Shown one piece after another: positions 43,132-45,735 of a DNA stretch of 45,735 nucleotides (positions are counted from its first letter, which is position 1; the number at the start of each line of letters is the position of its first letter). The notes below the pieces were generated by a model that was not told where the DNA came from, searched no databases, and saw nothing but the letters and a program-made list of their open reading frames with translations. The translations under genes were made by a program, and so were the position numbers. The stretch spans positions 1 to 45,735 of the forward strand of contig JAPOKA010000020.1 in the NCBI GenBank assembly GCA_029977865.1, read 5' to 3'. This DNA is from a bacterium (GTDB lineage Bacteria; Planctomycetota; Phycisphaerae; Phycisphaerales; SM1A02).

Positions 43132-43137
43132 AGGGTA
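43132..43137 (-). promoter_or_regulatory. Extended -10-like box before ndk
   Basis: On the minus strand TGC-TACCCT lies 9 bases before the ndk ATG. The TGn extension supports a promoter without a -35 box, and transcription would begin within a few bases of the start codon. Confidence 0.35.
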
Positions 43138-43304
43138 GCAAGGTCCGGTCGCGGCCGGGGCGATCCGGGCGGAACATTCCGTCGCCGCCGCGTCGCCCGC
43201 CGATACGCGTACGCTGCGTCCATGAGGCTGCTGCGGCCGTCGCGGCGTCTCGACCACGGAGCATCAAACGGCGGAGGCGCGCGTCGCCGTCCCCGGAGAA
43301 GGTC

Positions 43305-45164
43305 ATGCCCGGCATGGAGTCGCCGACCCTGATCCCGCCCCCCGACAAGCCGCGACCGAAGTCGTCCCGCCCGCGCAAGACCTCCCGAGGCGCCACCGCC
43401 GAGGAGATGTCGCAGCGCCAGCGTGAGATCTCGGTCAGCGAGTTCTTCGCCAAGAACCGCCACCTGCTCGGGTTCGACAACCCGCGCAAGGCGCTGCTCA
43501 CCACGGTGAAGGAAGCCGTCGACAACGCCCTCGACGCCTGCGAGGAGGCAGGCATCCTGCCCTCGATTCGCGTGGTGCTCGAGCCGCTGTCGGAGACGCG
43601 GTTCCGCGTCACCGTGCGCGACAACGGTCCGGGCATCGTCCGCAAGCAAATCGAGAACGTCTTCGGCCGACTGCTCTACGGCTCGAAGTTCCATCGCCTG
43701 AAGATGAGTCGCGGCCAGCAGGGGATCGGCATCTCCGCCGCCGGCATGTACGGGCTGATGACGACGGGGCGGCCGGTGGTCATCCTCAGTCAGATCCGCC
43801 GAAAGGATCCGCTGCACGAGGTGGTGCTCAAGATGGACACCTCGCGGAATCGCGCCGACATCGTCAGCGACACCGAGCGTCCGAGCGAGGAAAGCATCTT
43901 CGCCGATGGTCACGGCACCGAAGTCGCCATCGAACTCGAAGGCAAGCACCTCAAGGGCCGGCAATCCGTCGACGAGTATCTCGAGCAGACCGCGATCGCG
44001 AATCCGCACGCGCGCATCGAGTTCGTGCAGTCCAGCGGCGAGACGGTGGTGTTCGAACGGGCGGTCGACGAGCTTCCTCCGGAGACCCAGGAGATCCAGC
44101 CGCATCCTCGCGGCATCGAGTTGGGAACGCTGATCCAGATGCTCGAGCGCACCGATCGCTCGCAGCTCGGGGCGTTCTTCAAGGAGGAGTTCTGCCGGGT
44201 CGGACCGCGTGCCGCCAAGGAGATCTGCGGCAAGGCGGGACTCTCCGATCGGACTTGGGTGAAGCAGGTCGGGCATGCGGAGGCCGAGCGCCTCTACAAC
44301 GCCATCCAGGAGGTCAAGGTGCCGGCGCCGCCCACCTCGTGCGTGCAGGCGATCGGCACCAAGACCCTGCTGTCGGGTCTGCTCAAGGAGGTCAAGGGCG
44401 AGTTCTACGCGGCGAGCACGCGACCGCCGTCGGTCTATCGCGGTCGTCCCTTCATCATCGAGGCGGCGATGGCCTTCGGCGGCGACCTGCCCGCCGACGA
44501 GCCCGCTCGGGTGATCCGCTTCGCGAATCGGGTTCCGCTGCAGTATCAGCAGTCGGCGTGTTCGAGCTTCAAGGCGGTGCTCGAGACCAACTGGAGAAAC
44601 TACGGACTGACCCAGCCGCGGGGCAGTGCGCCAGTGGCGCCGTTGGTGGTGATGATCCACATGGCGAGCGTCTGGGTGCCCTTCACCAGCGAGAGCAAGG
44701 AGGCGATCGCCGACTACGACGAGATCCGCAAGGAGATGCGCCTGGCCTTGCAGGAGTGCGGTCGCAAGCTGCAGACGTATCTGAACCGTCGGCGGCGAAT
44801 GGCCCGCCAGGGTGAGCGCCGCAGCGCGTTCCTGCGCTACATCGGCGAGATCGCCAAGAGCTGCGGCGAGCTGACCGGCAAGGACGCCCAGGCCGTCTAC
44901 GACGCGCTCATGAAGCAGGCCGAGTCGAAGACCGCCGAGTTCGATCTGGTGCTCGACGACGAGGGTCGGGTGGTCGACGACGGCGGATCGCTTGCCCGCG
45001 ACGAGGGCGTGGTGATCGTGGAGGCGCGGCAGTCGCCGATCCTTCCGGCAGACGGCGACGACCCCGACGGCGGCGACGGAACCCTGTTCGGTGACGCCCC
45101 GCCGAATGCCGCCAAGCGCGGCGCCCGTTCGGCCCGCAAGCGCACCCGTCGAAGATCGAACTGA
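43305..45164 (+). CDS. top6B: DNA topoisomerase VI subunit B
   Basis: A 619-aa ATPase subunit of the type IIB topoisomerase. The GHKL domain has the N-box KEAVDNALDACEEAG (Glu70, Asn74), the RDNGPGI motif at 105-111 and the lid GQQGIGISAAGMYGL (137-151). The H2TH domain (RVGPRAAKEICGKAGL) and the transducer domain (FANRVPLQYQQSACSSFKAV, where the switch Lys-region lies) follow. The C-terminal 90 residues are acidic, then very basic (ARKRTRRRSN). GGAGAAGGTC precedes the ATG. It is followed 11 bases later by subunit A. Topoisomerase VI relaxes and decatenates DNA by ATP-driven double-strand passage. It is mainly known from archaea and plants, and in bacteria is rare. Gyrase is not in this window. 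Confidence 0.97.
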   Translation: MPGMESPTLIPPPDKPRPKSSRPRKTSRGATAEEMSQRQREISVSEFFAKNRHLLGFDNPRKALLTTVKEAVDNALDACEEAGILPSIRVVLEPLSETRFRVTVRDNGPGIVRKQIENVFGRLLYGSKFHRLKMSRGQQGIGISAAGMYGLMTTGRPVVILSQIRRKDPLHEVVLKMDTSRNRADIVSDTERPSEESIFADGHGTEVAIELEGKHLKGRQSVDEYLEQTAIANPHARIEFVQSSGETVVFERAVDELPPETQEIQPHPRGIELGTLIQMLERTDRSQLGAFFKEEFCRVGPRAAKEICGKAGLSDRTWVKQVGHAEAERLYNAIQEVKVPAPPTSCVQAIGTKTLLSGLLKEVKGEFYAASTRPPSVYRGRPFIIEAAMAFGGDLPADEPARVIRFANRVPLQYQQSACSSFKAVLETNWRNYGLTQPRGSAPVAPLVVMIHMASVWVPFTSESKEAIADYDEIRKEMRLALQECGRKLQTYLNRRRRMARQGERRSAFLRYIGEIAKSCGELTGKDAQAVYDALMKQAESKTAEFDLVLDDEGRVVDDGGSLARDEGVVIVEARQSPILPADGDDPDGGDGTLFGDAPPNAAKRGARSARKRTRRRSN

Positions 45165-45175
45165 GGGAGAAGCCC

Positions 45176-45735
45176 ATGGCCACGCGAAAGAAGGTCGCCA
45201 CGAACGGATCCGCCGCCACCCGCAAGCCCGGCGGCAAGGAGAGCGATGCCCGAACGCTCCAACGTCTGGTGGGGCTCGGTCAGGAGGTCTCCAAGGAAGC
45301 GGTGGGCGGTCGCGATCCCTTCGTCGACATCCCCACCCGGGCCCTTTCCAACACCAACTGGAACCGGAAGCGGCGGATCCTCGAGATGGGCGACGCGATG
45401 CAGCGGCGCAATCTCTTCAACCTCGGGCAGGCCCGCAAGTTCATGCAGACCCTGCTCGTGGCCAGCGGCTGCAAGGAGCTGATCGAGCAGGGCAAGACGC
45501 TCTCGCTGCGATCGATGTACTACAAGAGCCTGCACACCATCTCGGGGACCAAGGAGAAGACCTTCACCGGGCAGGAGGAGTCCGACCCGATCATCGAGGA
45601 CCTCGAGGTGGCGATGGGATCGTTGCGCGAGGAGCTTCACCTCTTCGCCAGCGAGCGAGGCAAGGTGGTGGGCAATCTGACCATCATCGACAACGGAGAC
45701 GAGATCGACCTGCGCCGCATGGGAACCGGCGGCTA
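45176..45735 (+). CDS. top6A: DNA topoisomerase VI subunit A, 5' part
   Basis: The first 186 codons of the Spo11-related cleavage subunit; the frame runs off the right edge. A basic start of 30 residues (MATRKKVATN...) precedes the winged-helix CAP domain. ELIEQGKTLSLRSMYYKSLH holds the catalytic Tyr, one of Tyr115/Tyr116. The SRSLYY-type motif of Spo11/Top6A matches LRSMYY. The metal-binding Toprim domain is beyond the window. GGGAG lies 6-9 bases before the ATG. It is coupled to top6B, 11 bases after its stop. The two subunits form an A2B2 enzyme that cuts DNA with 2-base overhangs. Confidence 0.95.
   Translation, partial: MATRKKVATNGSAATRKPGGKESDARTLQRLVGLGQEVSKEAVGGRDPFVDIPTRALSNTNWNRKRRILEMGDAMQRRNLFNLGQARKFMQTLLVASGCKELIEQGKTLSLRSMYYKSLHTISGTKEKTFTGQEESDPIIEDLEVAMGSLREELHLFASERGKVVGNLTIIDNGDEIDLRRMGTGG

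Noticed and set aside
1-45735. tRNA, rRNA, phage or insertion-sequence remnants
   Set aside because: No cloverleaf-like stems with a CCA end, conserved rRNA blocks, transposase motifs or terminal inverted repeats were seen by eye.

Overview
The window comes from a high-GC planctomycete, most likely of the class Phycisphaerae. The reasons are short C-terminal anchors of the VPGSG-hydrophobic-RRRR (PEP-CTERM-like) type, a bacterial DNA topoisomerase VI gene pair, a giant secreted PQQ-type propeller protein, and a full type II secretion (T2SS) operon with unusually built inner-membrane proteins. Genus and species cannot be told from this sequence. I saw no rRNA, tRNA, CRISPR array or insertion sequence.

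Layout. 1-2775 (minus): the 5' end of an HpcH/HpaI-superfamily gene, then exported proteins with PEP-CTERM-like anchors: one broken, one intact, and one built of tandem propeller-type repeats. Two of the anchors share a 63-bp identical DNA segment. 3103-4344 (plus): an unrecognised 413-aa protein behind two copies of a palindrome. 4368-13151: metabolism. It holds a UAP1-type nucleotidyltransferase and phoU (minus), a divergent pdxJ-dapA-NUDIX operon with overlapping stops and starts, a phosphohexomutase (minus), and a divergent pair of a PTPS-III-like pterin enzyme and ppk1. 13161-19118 (minus): a pilus-like cluster of pilT, a GspF/PilC platform protein, two prepilin-like proteins and an 801-aa PilX-like protein with calcium-binding loops. 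19197-24469: a LEA14-like lipoprotein (minus), a 1389-aa propeller protein and a hyperacidic 136-aa protein (both plus).

24512-40305 (all minus) is the T2SS operon. Its 5' to 3' order is a secreted coiled-coil protein, gspE, F, G, H, I, J, K, an L-like and an M-like protein, a proline-rich GspC-position protein, gspD and a lipoprotein. Most junctions overlap or are only a few bases long, so co-transcription is likely. The L-like and C-position proteins end in the same helical module, which I have not seen described.

40504-45735: an orphan scoA, a compact sigma-70 factor with a long structured leader, and ndk (all minus), then top6B-top6A (plus, top6A cut by the window edge). Several genes have a TAnnnT -10-like box only 6-9 bases before the start codon, which suggests leaderless mRNAs. 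The best candidates for under-described biology are the shared C-terminal module in the T2SS, the pilT-only pilus cluster, the bacterial topoisomerase VI and the PTPS-III folate enzyme.
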